Assembly (NCBI GenBank): GCA_030054015.1
Contig: JASGCR010000010.1
Span: forward strand, 1 to 5,588
Length of the DNA: 5,588 nucleotides
Source of the DNA: Candidatus Symbiobacter sp.
GTDB taxonomy: Bacteria; Pseudomonadota; Alphaproteobacteria; Elsterales; Elsteraceae
Direction of reading: 5' to 3'
A model generated the notes under the pieces. That model was not told where the DNA came from, did no database searches, and saw only the letters and a program-made list of their open reading frames with translations. Position 1 is the stretch's first letter, and every line of letters starts with the position of its first letter. A program made the position numbers and the translations under genes. This document shows positions 1-5,492 of the stretch, one piece after another.

Positions 1-47
1 CAGATTTATGCCGCTTCGCGGCAAAAATCTGCGGGTAATGACGCTCC
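1..47 (-). repeat. Dispersed palindromic repeat unit U1, cut by the left window edge
   Basis: This is the outer half of one repeat unit. On the + strand, a hairpin (CAGATTT at 1-7 with AAATCTG at 25-31; TGCCGC at 9-14 with GCGGCA at 18-23; one A/A mismatch; loop TTC) is followed directly by the conserved flank CGGGTAATGACGCTCC (32-47) and then TTTT. The same flank follows hairpins at 4307-4323 and 5432-5449. The hairpin sequence is unrelated to those of the other units, although its size and geometry match. The conserved inner flank would lie outside the window to the left. Confidence 0.8.
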
Positions 48-119
48 TTTTGTTATGACCTAATCAAACCTTCCTAATCCGGAAGGGAAGGAAACGTACG
101 GATTTTTTAGGCAACAGAG

Positions 120-125
120 TATAAC
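120..125 (+). promoter_or_regulatory. Possible -10 element (TATAAC) in the aceB leader
   Basis: TATAAC matches five of six positions of the sigma-70 -10 consensus. No good -35 hexamer sits 16-18 bp upstream. If real, the aceB transcript would carry a leader of about 145 nt. The rest of 48-275 holds a weak inverted repeat (CCTTCC 69-74 with GGAAGG 81-86) and no convincing gene or operator. Confidence 0.2.
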
Positions 126-264
126 GAATCCAAGGATACGTTCGCTCGCCGCCGCGCAACCGCCGAGCCATGCAGTTTATGCGTCCCAGCCGTGCGAATT
201 TTGCGCATTCTACCCGCTTTCGATAAGGGTTATTTCAGTATTCTGTGTTCTTATTTACTCCATC

Positions 265-270
265 AGAGGT
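265..270 (+). promoter_or_regulatory. Ribosome binding site that decides the aceB start
   Basis: AGAGGT lies five bases before ATG 276. It favours this start over the in-frame GTG at 192, which would add 28 residues that do not resemble the family. Confidence 0.7.
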
Positions 271-275
271 TTTTC

Positions 276-1871
276 ATGTCGTCTCACCCAGCAATTTCTA
301 TGGCCCCGTTCGCCGCAACGTCACATCAAGACCTGATCACGCCGGAATTGTTGGAATTTTTGGTGCAATTACATCGTCGCTTTGACGGCGAAAGACGCCG
401 CTTATTGGCCGCCCGCGAAGCCCGCAAAATCAGACTCGACCAGGGGGAGAAACCCAATTTCCTGCCTGAGACCAAGGCCATTCGTGACGGTAATTGGAAA
501 GTCACCGGTAACCCCGCCGAACTGGATGATCGCAAAGTCGAAATCACCGGCCCCACCGACCGGAAAATGATTATCAACGCCCTTAACAGTGGTGCCCGCG
601 TGTTCATGGCGGATTTTGAAGATTCCAACACCCCGACCTGGCACAATCAAATTGAAGGCCAGATCAATCTGTATGATGCGGTGCGCCGACAAATTACCTA
701 TACCAATCCCGACAATCATAAATTTTACGAATTGGTTAAGAATCCCGCCATTTTGATGGTGCGCCCCCGCGGATGGCACATGGAGGAACGCCATGTCCAG
801 GTCGATGGCCAGGTGATGAGCGGTTCTTTGTTTGATTTTGGCGTGTTTGTGTTCTTGAATGGCCGGGAATTATTGACCCGCCATTCCGGGCCTTATTTTT
901 ACCTGCCCAAAATCGAATCCCATCTCGAAGCCCGTTTATGGGCGCAGGTGTTGGATTTCGCCGAAGACCATATCGGGCTTAAACGCGGCACCATTCGCGC
1001 CACGGTATTGATCGAAACCATTTTGGCCGCCTATGAAATGGATGAAATCATCTATGAATTGCGCGATCATTCGGCGGGGCTTAATTGCGGTCGCTGGGAT
1101 TATATTTTCAGTTTTATCAAAAAATTCCGCCACGATCCCAAAATGGTCATGCCCGATCGCAGCCAGATCACCATGACCGCCCCGTTCCTGAGTGCCTATG
1201 TCAAATTGCTGATCCAAACCTGTCACAAGCGCGGCGTCCATGCGATGGGCGGCATGGCCGCGCAAATCCCCATCAAAGACGACCCCGCCGCCAACGACAT
1301 TGCCATGAAAAAAGTGCGGGCCGATAAACACCGCGAGGCCAGCCTCGGTCATGACGGCACCTGGGTCGCTCATCCCGGCATGGTGGCAATTGCGCGCGAA
1401 GAATTTGATGCCATTTTCACCGGCCCCAACCAAATTAATCTGCCCATCAGCAATCATGTTACCTCGGCGGCTGAACTGATCGAAATTCCCCACGGCGATT
1501 TTACCGAGCAAGGCTTGCGCCACAACATCAATGTTAGCATTGGTTATTTGGAATCTTGGCTGCGCGGCATCGGTTGTGTGCCGTTGCATCATTTGATGGA
1601 AGATGCCGCCACCGCCGAGATTTCTCGCACCCAAGTTTGGCAATGGCTGCATCACAAAGTTAAGATCGAGGGCAACCGCGAAGTCACCCTGGCCCTGATC
1701 CAAGCCATGATCAATGACGATCTCGCCGCCACCGAAAAACGGCTTGGGGCCTCTGCCTTCGCGCAATGGCGTTATCATGACGCGGCGGCTTTATTCGAGC
1801 AATTGGTGGCCTCGCCCGATTTGGAAGATTTCCTCACCCGTCCGGCCTATGATGCGATTCACCGCGCGTGA
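276..1871 (+). CDS. aceB: Malate synthase A (EC 2.3.3.9), glyoxylate shunt
   Basis: The enzyme condenses glyoxylate with acetyl-CoA to give malate and CoA in the cytoplasm. It is the second step of the glyoxylate shunt, used for growth on acetate or fatty acids. The ATG at 276 gives 531 aa, very close to the 533 aa of E. coli AceB; the upstream GTG at 192 is rejected because a good RBS precedes 276. The family signature DHSAGLNCGRWDYIF is at about 264-278. Expected catalytic residues are present: R165 (in RPRGW), Mg2+ ligands E247 (LIET) and D275 (WDY), and the general base D443 (MEDAATAEISR). The 28-residue E-to-D spacing equals that of E427/D455 in E. coli malate synthase G. The TIM-barrel region ADFEDSNTPTW is at 112-122. 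No isocitrate lyase gene is visible here. The last 13 bp overlap the converging WD40 gene. No frameshift or truncation is seen. Confidence 0.97.
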   Translation: MSSHPAISMAPFAATSHQDLITPELLEFLVQLHRRFDGERRRLLAAREARKIRLDQGEKPNFLPETKAIRDGNWKVTGNPAELDDRKVEITGPTDRKMIINALNSGARVFMADFEDSNTPTWHNQIEGQINLYDAVRRQITYTNPDNHKFYELVKNPAILMVRPRGWHMEERHVQVDGQVMSGSLFDFGVFVFLNGRELLTRHSGPYFYLPKIESHLEARLWAQVLDFAEDHIGLKRGTIRATVLIETILAAYEMDEIIYELRDHSAGLNCGRWDYIFSFIKKFRHDPKMVMPDRSQITMTAPFLSAYVKLLIQTCHKRGVHAMGGMAAQIPIKDDPAANDIAMKKVRADKHREASLGHDGTWVAHPGMVAIAREEFDAIFTGPNQINLPISNHVTSAAELIEIPHGDFTEQGLRHNINVSIGYLESWLRGIGCVPLHHLMEDAATAEISRTQVWQWLHHKVKIEGNREVTLALIQAMINDDLAATEKRLGASAFAQWRYHDAAALFEQLVASPDLEDFLTRPAYDAIHRA

Positions 1872-3112
1872 GGGCGCGGCATCGTGCCGCCGCCGCCAAT
1901 GATCACGGCTTTGCCGTCTTCGGTGCCGGCGGCGAGGCTGTTCCCATCCGGCGCAAAGGCCAGGCAGGCAATGGCGGCCCGGCGCGAGACCTCGACCCGA
2001 TGCAAATTGCCGTGCGATTTGCCGTTCAAGCCCAAATCAATTAAAACCAAACTGCCATCTTCATAGCCCCCAGCCAAGCACCAATCGGCAGGGCGGTGCG
2101 GGTTGGATGCCAGGGCGGTGAGGTTGGGCGGCAAAGGCGGGGTCTGCCCCCGCAAGGCCGGTTTTTCGGGCGGAATGTAAAATGCGCGCGGCTCGGAACC
2201 CTCAGGCCCGGCACCGGTAAAATCCCAGCCCATCATTTCCGGCACGCCCGACCCCAACAAATAACGGCCATCCGGCGTCCAGGCGACGGATTTAATTTTG
2301 GCCCCATAGCCCGACATGCGCAAATCAGTGCCGTCACGCATCCGCCAGACATGCAACTCGCCCTCGCCCAAGCCCGCCGCCAAATATTCCCCATCGGGAC
2401 TTAAGGCCAGCGACAGCAGCGCACCCTTCCATGCCAGCTTTGTTGCGGCTGGGCTTTGCGAAACTGGGCTTTGCGCTGGGATTGTTGCGGCATCGCCAAG
2501 CGGCCATAAACTGATGCCGCCAAAATAGGCAACCGCCAGCCTATTCCCCACCAATTGCAAGGCGGAAATGCTGCCCTCATGCGGGGGATAGAGCCTGGGC
2601 GTGAGATCAGCCGCCCGCCCATTTTCACGGCCAGAAAACGCGCGGGTGATTTTTTCTATTATTTGCGCCGCTTGGATGCAGGCGAGAATTTTCCCATAGC
2701 TGTAATAAACATCCCGATTGGGCGCGACCTGCAAATTGTCAATCCACCGCCCGCTATGGCGCACCAGCGGGATAATTTTCCCCGCCAAGGAGACGAGATT
2801 AACCCCCCCATCATCGCCGCCGGTGATGAAATATTCACCTAATTCCGGGCGAGAATTCACGTCAGAATCCTGTCCAGTACCCTGGCGAAAATCCGGGCCA
2901 AAATCAATCGCCGCCAAGGCCTGCACCAGGGACGGATCGCCGCCGCTGCCGACGGGCAGCGTGATTTCTTGGCTTTTGTGAAACCGGCTTTCGGCTAAAT
3001 TCACCAAACGCAAGGTACCATTGCCCAGGGCAAAGGCCACCGCCCCGGAACGCGGCGAAAAAGCAATCTTGGTAACAAAATGATTAAAAGCCCAGTGATT
3101 CGATTCGGTCAT
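1859..3112 (-). CDS. WD40-repeat beta-propeller protein, cytoplasmic, partner of the upstream COG0523 GTPase
   Basis: The 417-aa product has no signal peptide or membrane segment. Repeated blade-like segments with WD40 character occur at about residues 11-37 (VTKIAFSPRSGAVAFALGNG), 63-108, 118-150, 177-205, 228-257 (LLSLALSPDGEYLAAGLGEG), 270-297 (IKSVAWTPDGRYLLGSG), 329-360 and 377-407 (IACLAFAPDGNSLAAGTEDG). That suggests one seven- or eight-bladed propeller and no enzymatic domain. Such propellers usually act as protein-interaction scaffolds. The ATG lies 3 bp after the GTPase stop (TAG ATT ATG) with no clear Shine-Dalgarno sequence, so translation is probably coupled. A 12-bp direct repeat at 2449-2460 and 2464-2475 encodes a short SP-rich linker (residues about 214-222). 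The C-terminal codons overlap aceB by 13 bp. The pairing of a CobW-type GTPase with a WD40 gene is, from memory, recurrent in alphaproteobacteria. The exact function is unknown. Confidence 0.88.
   Translation of the reverse strand: MTESNHWAFNHFVTKIAFSPRSGAVAFALGNGTLRLVNLAESRFHKSQEITLPVGSGGDPSLVQALAAIDFGPDFRQGTGQDSDVNSRPELGEYFITGGDDGGVNLVSLAGKIIPLVRHSGRWIDNLQVAPNRDVYYSYGKILACIQAAQIIEKITRAFSGRENGRAADLTPRLYPPHEGSISALQLVGNRLAVAYFGGISLWPLGDAATIPAQSPVSQSPAATKLAWKGALLSLALSPDGEYLAAGLGEGELHVWRMRDGTDLRMSGYGAKIKSVAWTPDGRYLLGSGVPEMMGWDFTGAGPEGSEPRAFYIPPEKPALRGQTPPLPPNLTALASNPHRPADWCLAGGYEDGSLVLIDLGLNGKSHGNLHRVEVSRRAAIACLAFAPDGNSLAAGTEDGKAVIIGGGGTMPRPHAR
1862..1890. other. Two mutually exclusive GC-rich hairpins at the convergent gene ends
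   Basis: CCGCGC (1862-1867) pairs with GCGCGG (1874-1879), with the aceB stop codon partly in the loop. GCGGCA (1876-1881) pairs with TGCCGC (1885-1890). The two stems share bases 1876-1879, so only one can form at a time. There is no T-tract on either strand, so this is not a standard intrinsic terminator, yet it lies exactly where converging transcripts meet. Confidence 0.35.
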
Positions 3113-3115
3113 AAT

Positions 3116-4087
3116 CTAGGCCAGACATGCCATAAAGGATCGCCGCAAGGCGGGTTCGTCTAAATTGCGCCCGATAAACACCAATTGGTTTTGCCGTTTA
3201 TCGCGGGGCCGCCAATTTTGCCCAAAGCCAATGCGGAACTGCATATGCACGGCTTGGAACACCAAACGTTTGGCCTCACCGGGGAGGGCCAGTACGCCCT
3301 TGGCACGGAAAATATCCGCCCCTTTTTCGCGCAGCAATAAGGCCATCCATTCCTCAAAAGCCTCCGGATCAATCGGCTGGTCGCTTGCCAGCGAGATGCT
3401 CGTCACCTCGGAATCATGATCATGGTGATGCCCATTGCGGAGAAAGCCCGGATCAACCGCCAAAATTTTTTCCAATTCAAAGGCTTGGCGGCCCAGAATC
3501 AGTTTGGGATCAATCACACCTTCTTGGGTGCGGATAATCTCGCAAAACCGGTTGATGGCGCGGATTTTGCCCTCGACCGCGTCCAATTCCGCCGCCGTCA
3601 CCAAATCGGTTTTATTCAGCAAAATCACATCGGCAAAGGCGATTTGGGCGACGGCCTCGCGCCCCTCGGACAATTGGCGCGAGATGTTTTTGGCATCCAC
3701 CACGGTGATAATGGCATCAAGCCTGGTTTTTTGCTGCAAATCCTCGTCGGCAAAAAATGTTTGCGCCACCGGTGCCGGGGCCGCCAAGCCGGTGGTTTCA
3801 ACGATAATCCCATCAAATTTTTGACTGCGTTGCAACAGGCCGGTAATGATGCGAATCAAATCCCCCCGCACCGTGCAACAGACACAGCCATTATTCATTT
3901 CAAAGATTTCTTCGTCCGCCGCCACCACCAATTGGTCATCAATGCCCAATTCGCCAAATTCATTGATGATGAGCGCGTATTTCTGCCCATGCTGGGCCGT
4001 GAGCAAATGATTGAGCAGAGTCGTTTTGCCCGCCCCCAAATAGCCGGTCAAAATGGTAACGGGAACGCTTGTGGCGGTATTTTTCAT
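3116..4087 (-). CDS. COG0523 / CobW-family GTP-binding metal chaperone
   Basis: The 323-aa protein is a G3E-class P-loop GTPase. It has Walker A GYLGAGKT (15-22), NEFGE (42-46), the diagnostic metal-binding GCVCC (67-71), ETTG (97-100), the guanine-specificity motif NKTD (158-161), a short His-rich stretch GHHHDHD (219-225) and a CobW C-terminal domain (about 227-323, including GADIFRAKGVLAL). Family members bind Zn2+, Co2+ or Ni2+ and use GTP hydrolysis to deliver metal to client enzymes. The His-rich insert and GCVCC favour zinc-type allocation, but the metal cannot be read from sequence. The ATG at 4087 was chosen because family proteins begin just before the PVTILTGYLGAGKT strand; the ATG at 4159 would add 24 atypical residues. 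It is the first gene of an operon with the WD40 gene. I saw no clear Zur-type operator in 4088-4173. Confidence 0.93.
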   Translation of the reverse strand: MKNTATSVPVTILTGYLGAGKTTLLNHLLTAQHGQKYALIINEFGELGIDDQLVVAADEEIFEMNNGCVCCTVRGDLIRIITGLLQRSQKFDGIIVETTGLAAPAPVAQTFFADEDLQQKTRLDAIITVVDAKNISRQLSEGREAVAQIAFADVILLNKTDLVTAAELDAVEGKIRAINRFCEIIRTQEGVIDPKLILGRQAFELEKILAVDPGFLRNGHHHDHDSEVTSISLASDQPIDPEAFEEWMALLLREKGADIFRAKGVLALPGEAKRLVFQAVHMQFRIGFGQNWRPRDKRQNQLVFIGRNLDEPALRRSFMACLA

Positions 4088-4168
4088 GGGTTTTTTCCGG
4101 GGATAAATCCTAAAGATAAAAAAATGGCACTTACGCGGCGACCCGCGAAGCAGCCACATAGAGCGTCC

Positions 4169-4234
4169 AAAACGGGAGCGTCATTACCCGCCAGCCTGCT
4201 AGCGGGTATCCGCTTGCAGGCTGAGTCGGGTAAT
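4169..4234 (-). terminator. Possible rho-independent terminator formed by the repeat, downstream of the MBL gene
   Basis: Read on the - strand, transcripts leaving the MBL gene cross the repeat element. The last structure is a long stem (CGGGTAAT/ATTACCCG enclosing an 8+5 bp hairpin, 4183-4234), followed by GACGCTCCCG and TTTT (4172-4169). The T-tract is short and displaced from the stem base unless the outer 17-bp arms pair. It would insulate the GTPase operon from MBL transcription. Confidence 0.3.
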
Positions 4235-4245
4235 CCCCCAGGAGT
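4174..4245 (+). repeat. Repeat unit U2 (left half of the complete element)
   Basis: The conserved left flank GGGAGCGTCATTACCCGCC (4174-4192) is followed by a hairpin: CAGCCTGC 4192-4199 with GCAGGCTG 4216-4223, a T/T mismatch, AGCGG 4201-4205 with CCGCT 4210-4214, and loop GTAT. The conserved right flank CGGGTAATCCCCCAGGAGT is at 4227-4245. It is a near twin of the unit at 5493-5564. Confidence 0.88.
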
Positions 4246-4258
4246 ATTGTTCCTTAAA

Positions 4259-4323
4259 ACTCCTGGGGGATTACCCGACTCGCCTTATTCGTTCCACGAA
4301 TAAGGCGGCGGGTAATGACGCTC
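4259..4323 (-). repeat. Repeat unit U3 (right half, inverted)
   Basis: This unit has the same two flanks as U2 in reverse complement, but its hairpin is different: CGCCTTATTCGT (4281-4292) pairs perfectly with ACGAATAAGGCG (4296-4307) around the loop TCC. On the + strand it is followed by TTTTTT (4326-4331). Confidence 0.88.
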
Positions 4324-4384
4324 TCTTTTTTGATGCTCTTTGGGAGTGCGGCGTCAGGACTTATTCAGACCTTCCTTAACAATG

Positions 4385-5197
4385 TTACAGCTCGATAATC
4401 ATTTTTTCGCGGGCGACAAAGGCGCGATCCCACTGAGATTTGACCTCGGCTTCAAGCTTTTCCATGATGGCATCGGTGCGATCAGGCTCGTGATGGAACA
4501 AGGCGTAACGCTTGACATCAGCCGCCTGGCCCAGGCGCATCCCCTCTTGCCAGGTGGAATGCCCCCACCCAATTTTGGCGGGGAATTCTTGGTCGGTATA
4601 AGTTGTATCATAAATAAACAAATCGGCGGATTTGATAAAGTTAATAATGCCTTGGTCGGGTTGGCTTATAACATGTTCCACATCGGTAATATAACATATT
4701 TTCTTGCCGTCTAATTCGATGCTATAGCCCGTCGCCCCGTTGGGATGGTACAGCGCAATGGTGCGGACCATAAACCCATTGAGGGATAAATCCTCCCCCG
4801 CCACAAAGTCGGTATATTCCGTTATCCCGCGCATGGCCTTGATCGGCACCGGAAAAGTTGGCTCGCCAAACACCGCATTAAACACCGATTCGATCCCACG
4901 GGGCAATTTCAAATGACCGGCAAAAACATCGAGTTTGAAATCCGGATTCCAGACCGGCGAGAAAAACGGCAACCCCATAATATGGTCAAGATGGGCGTGC
5001 GACAAAAGCAAACTTGCCGATTTAATATTTTTTGCCCGTATATATTTCCCCAATTCGACGATGCCCGTACCCGCATCCAGAATCAACATCGCATCGCCCT
5101 TTTCAACCGTAAGGCATGATGTGTTGCCGCCATATTTTAAATGGGTGTCAGAAGCACAGGGAATGCTCCCCCGAACTCCCCAAAAAGTTACTTTCAT
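4385..5197 (-). CDS. Metallo-beta-lactamase-fold metal-dependent hydrolase (COG1235 / PhnP-like group)
   Basis: The 270-aa soluble protein starts MKVTFWGVRGSIP and has the conserved KYGGNTSC (21-28), typical of a bacterial MBL-fold group related to PhnP and RNase Z hydrolases. Metal ligands appear intact: motif 2 HAHLDH (67-72), H151 (HPNGATGY), D172 (YITDVEH) and distal H213 (GWGHSTW) and H235/H236 (LFHHEP); D197 is in a YDTTYT motif. That argues for an active dinuclear metal phosphodiesterase or similar hydrolase, but the substrate cannot be named. The ATG at 5197 matches the family N-terminus; an in-frame GTG at 5251 would add 18 atypical residues. The RBS is weak (GAG about 11 bases upstream). 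The gene appears monocistronic, with repeat elements on both sides. The genes around it give no clue to the substrate. Confidence 0.92.
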   Translation of the reverse strand: MKVTFWGVRGSIPCASDTHLKYGGNTSCLTVEKGDAMLILDAGTGIVELGKYIRAKNIKSASLLLSHAHLDHIMGLPFFSPVWNPDFKLDVFAGHLKLPRGIESVFNAVFGEPTFPVPIKAMRGITEYTDFVAGEDLSLNGFMVRTIALYHPNGATGYSIELDGKKICYITDVEHVISQPDQGIINFIKSADLFIYDTTYTDQEFPAKIGWGHSTWQEGMRLGQAADVKRYALFHHEPDRTDAIMEKLEAEVKSQWDRAFVAREKMIIEL

Positions 5198-5291
5198 TGT
5201 AAATCTGCTCAACCAAGGCGATGAATACGAAAAATCAATCGGGTAACCCACGCACGGACATTGCCACTCCGTTAGCGTACTTTGTTAAAAT

Positions 5292-5320
5292 AATCTATCA
5301 TTCTTTTGCGAGGGGTGCAA
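5292..5320 (-). promoter_or_regulatory. Possible promoter of the MBL gene
   Basis: On the - strand, TTGCAC (5320-5315) and TAGATT (5297-5292) are 17 bp apart, with three and four matches to the sigma-70 hexamers. The leader would be about 90 nt. The -35 hexamer overlaps one arm of the inverted repeat at 5310-5348. This is weak evidence. Confidence 0.25.
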
Positions 5321-5348
5321 ATTTTTTGCAAAAATTTTTACACCCCTC
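5310..5348. repeat. AT-cored inverted repeat upstream of the MBL gene
   Basis: GAGGGGTG (5310-5317) pairs with CACCCCTC (5341-5348). The interior of A and T runs (5319-5339) also pairs imperfectly around TGC. No T-tract follows on either strand, so it is not a standard terminator. It could be an operator overlapping a promoter, or the remodelled left hairpin of the repeat element that ends at 5449: it sits where that element's left hairpin is expected, by alignment with the copy at 5493-5588 (offset 190 bp). Confidence 0.55.
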
Positions 5349-5377
5349 AATAAAAAGGGTTATTGCCATGGCATTGT

Positions 5378-5449
5378 GGGGAATAATTCGCCTGGGGGCT
5401 TTCCCCCGACCCGCCGCACAAGAGGCGCGGCGGCGGGTAATGACGCTCC
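5378..5449 (-). repeat. Diverged repeat unit U4
   Basis: Right half of an element. The spacer GGGGAATAAT (5378-5387) matches the spacer of the copy at 5568-5577. Next come a degenerate inner flank (CCTGGGGG...CCCCCGAC, 5391-5410), a hairpin (CCGCCGC 5411-5417 with GCGGCGG 5427-5433, loop side AC/GC mismatch) and the conserved outer flank GGCGGGTAATGACGCTCC (5432-5449). The inner flank has lost ATTACCC but now holds a local GGGGG/CCCCC stem (5394-5398 with 5403-5407). A weak remnant of the left partner (17 of 22 matches over 5366-5387, of which the last ten are spacer) suggests a decayed full element. Confidence 0.75.
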
Positions 5450-5459
5450 TGGTTTAAGC

Positions 5460-5474
5460 GGCGGGCAATGACGC
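5460..5474 (-). repeat. Remnant of the repeat outer flank
   Basis: GGCGGGCAATGACGC differs by one base from the conserved outer flank (GGCGGGTAATGACGC). No hairpin or inner flank is attached. It sits in the 43-bp gap between two larger copies and looks like a deletion or recombination scar. Confidence 0.55.
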
Positions 5475-5492
5475 AGTTTGGCGCGATAAAAA

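Larger units (their letters stand above)
4174..4323. repeat. Complete palindromic intergenic element: two inverted repeat units forming a cloverleaf
   Basis: The outer arms are a perfect 17-bp inverted repeat (4176-4192 with 4307-4323; GAGCGTCATTACCCGCC). Inside are hairpin 1 (4192-4223), a central perfect 23-bp inverted repeat (4223-4245 with 4259-4281, 13-nt loop) and hairpin 2 (4281-4307). C4192, G4223, C4281 and G4307 are shared between neighbouring stems, so the junction leaves no unpaired base. The alternative fold is two long hairpins, because ATTACCCG/CGGGTAAT also pairs within each half (4183-4190 with 4227-4234; 4270-4277 with 4309-4316). The element lies between the MBL 3' end and the GTPase 5' end, and no coding frame in it looks real. 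Confidence 0.9.

Noticed and set aside
76..108. Possible intrinsic terminator (AATCCG 76-81 with CGGATT 99-104, followed by T residues)
   Set aside because: The stem is only six mixed base pairs with a 17-nt loop, too weak to call.
192..275. N-terminal extension of malate synthase from GTG 192
   Set aside because: The 28 added residues are atypical, and a good Shine-Dalgarno sequence stands before ATG 276, which gives the usual family length.
936..1778. 280-codon open frame antisense to aceB
   Set aside because: It lies entirely within a strongly supported enzyme gene. Its translation is a Gly/Asp/Phe-rich shadow with no recognisable family.
2449..2475. 12-bp direct repeat within the WD40 gene
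   Set aside because: It encodes a short Ser/Pro linker between propeller blades in frame, so it is ordinary low-complexity coding sequence.
4088..4159. N-terminal extension of the GTPase from ATG 4159
   Set aside because: The extra 24 residues are basic and unlike family proteins, which start just before the P-loop strand.
3416..4303. 295-codon open frame antisense to the GTPase gene
   Set aside because: It mirrors the GTPase and then runs through the palindromic repeat. There is no domain and no credible RBS.
4174..4323. Insertion sequence or tRNA gene (because of the cloverleaf shape)
   Set aside because: There is no transposase frame. The arm lengths and the absence of T-arm and D-arm motifs exclude a tRNA.
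5221..5457. 78-codon + strand frame upstream of the MBL gene
   Set aside because: It crosses the AT-rich hairpin and a repeat unit. Its translation shows no family resemblance.
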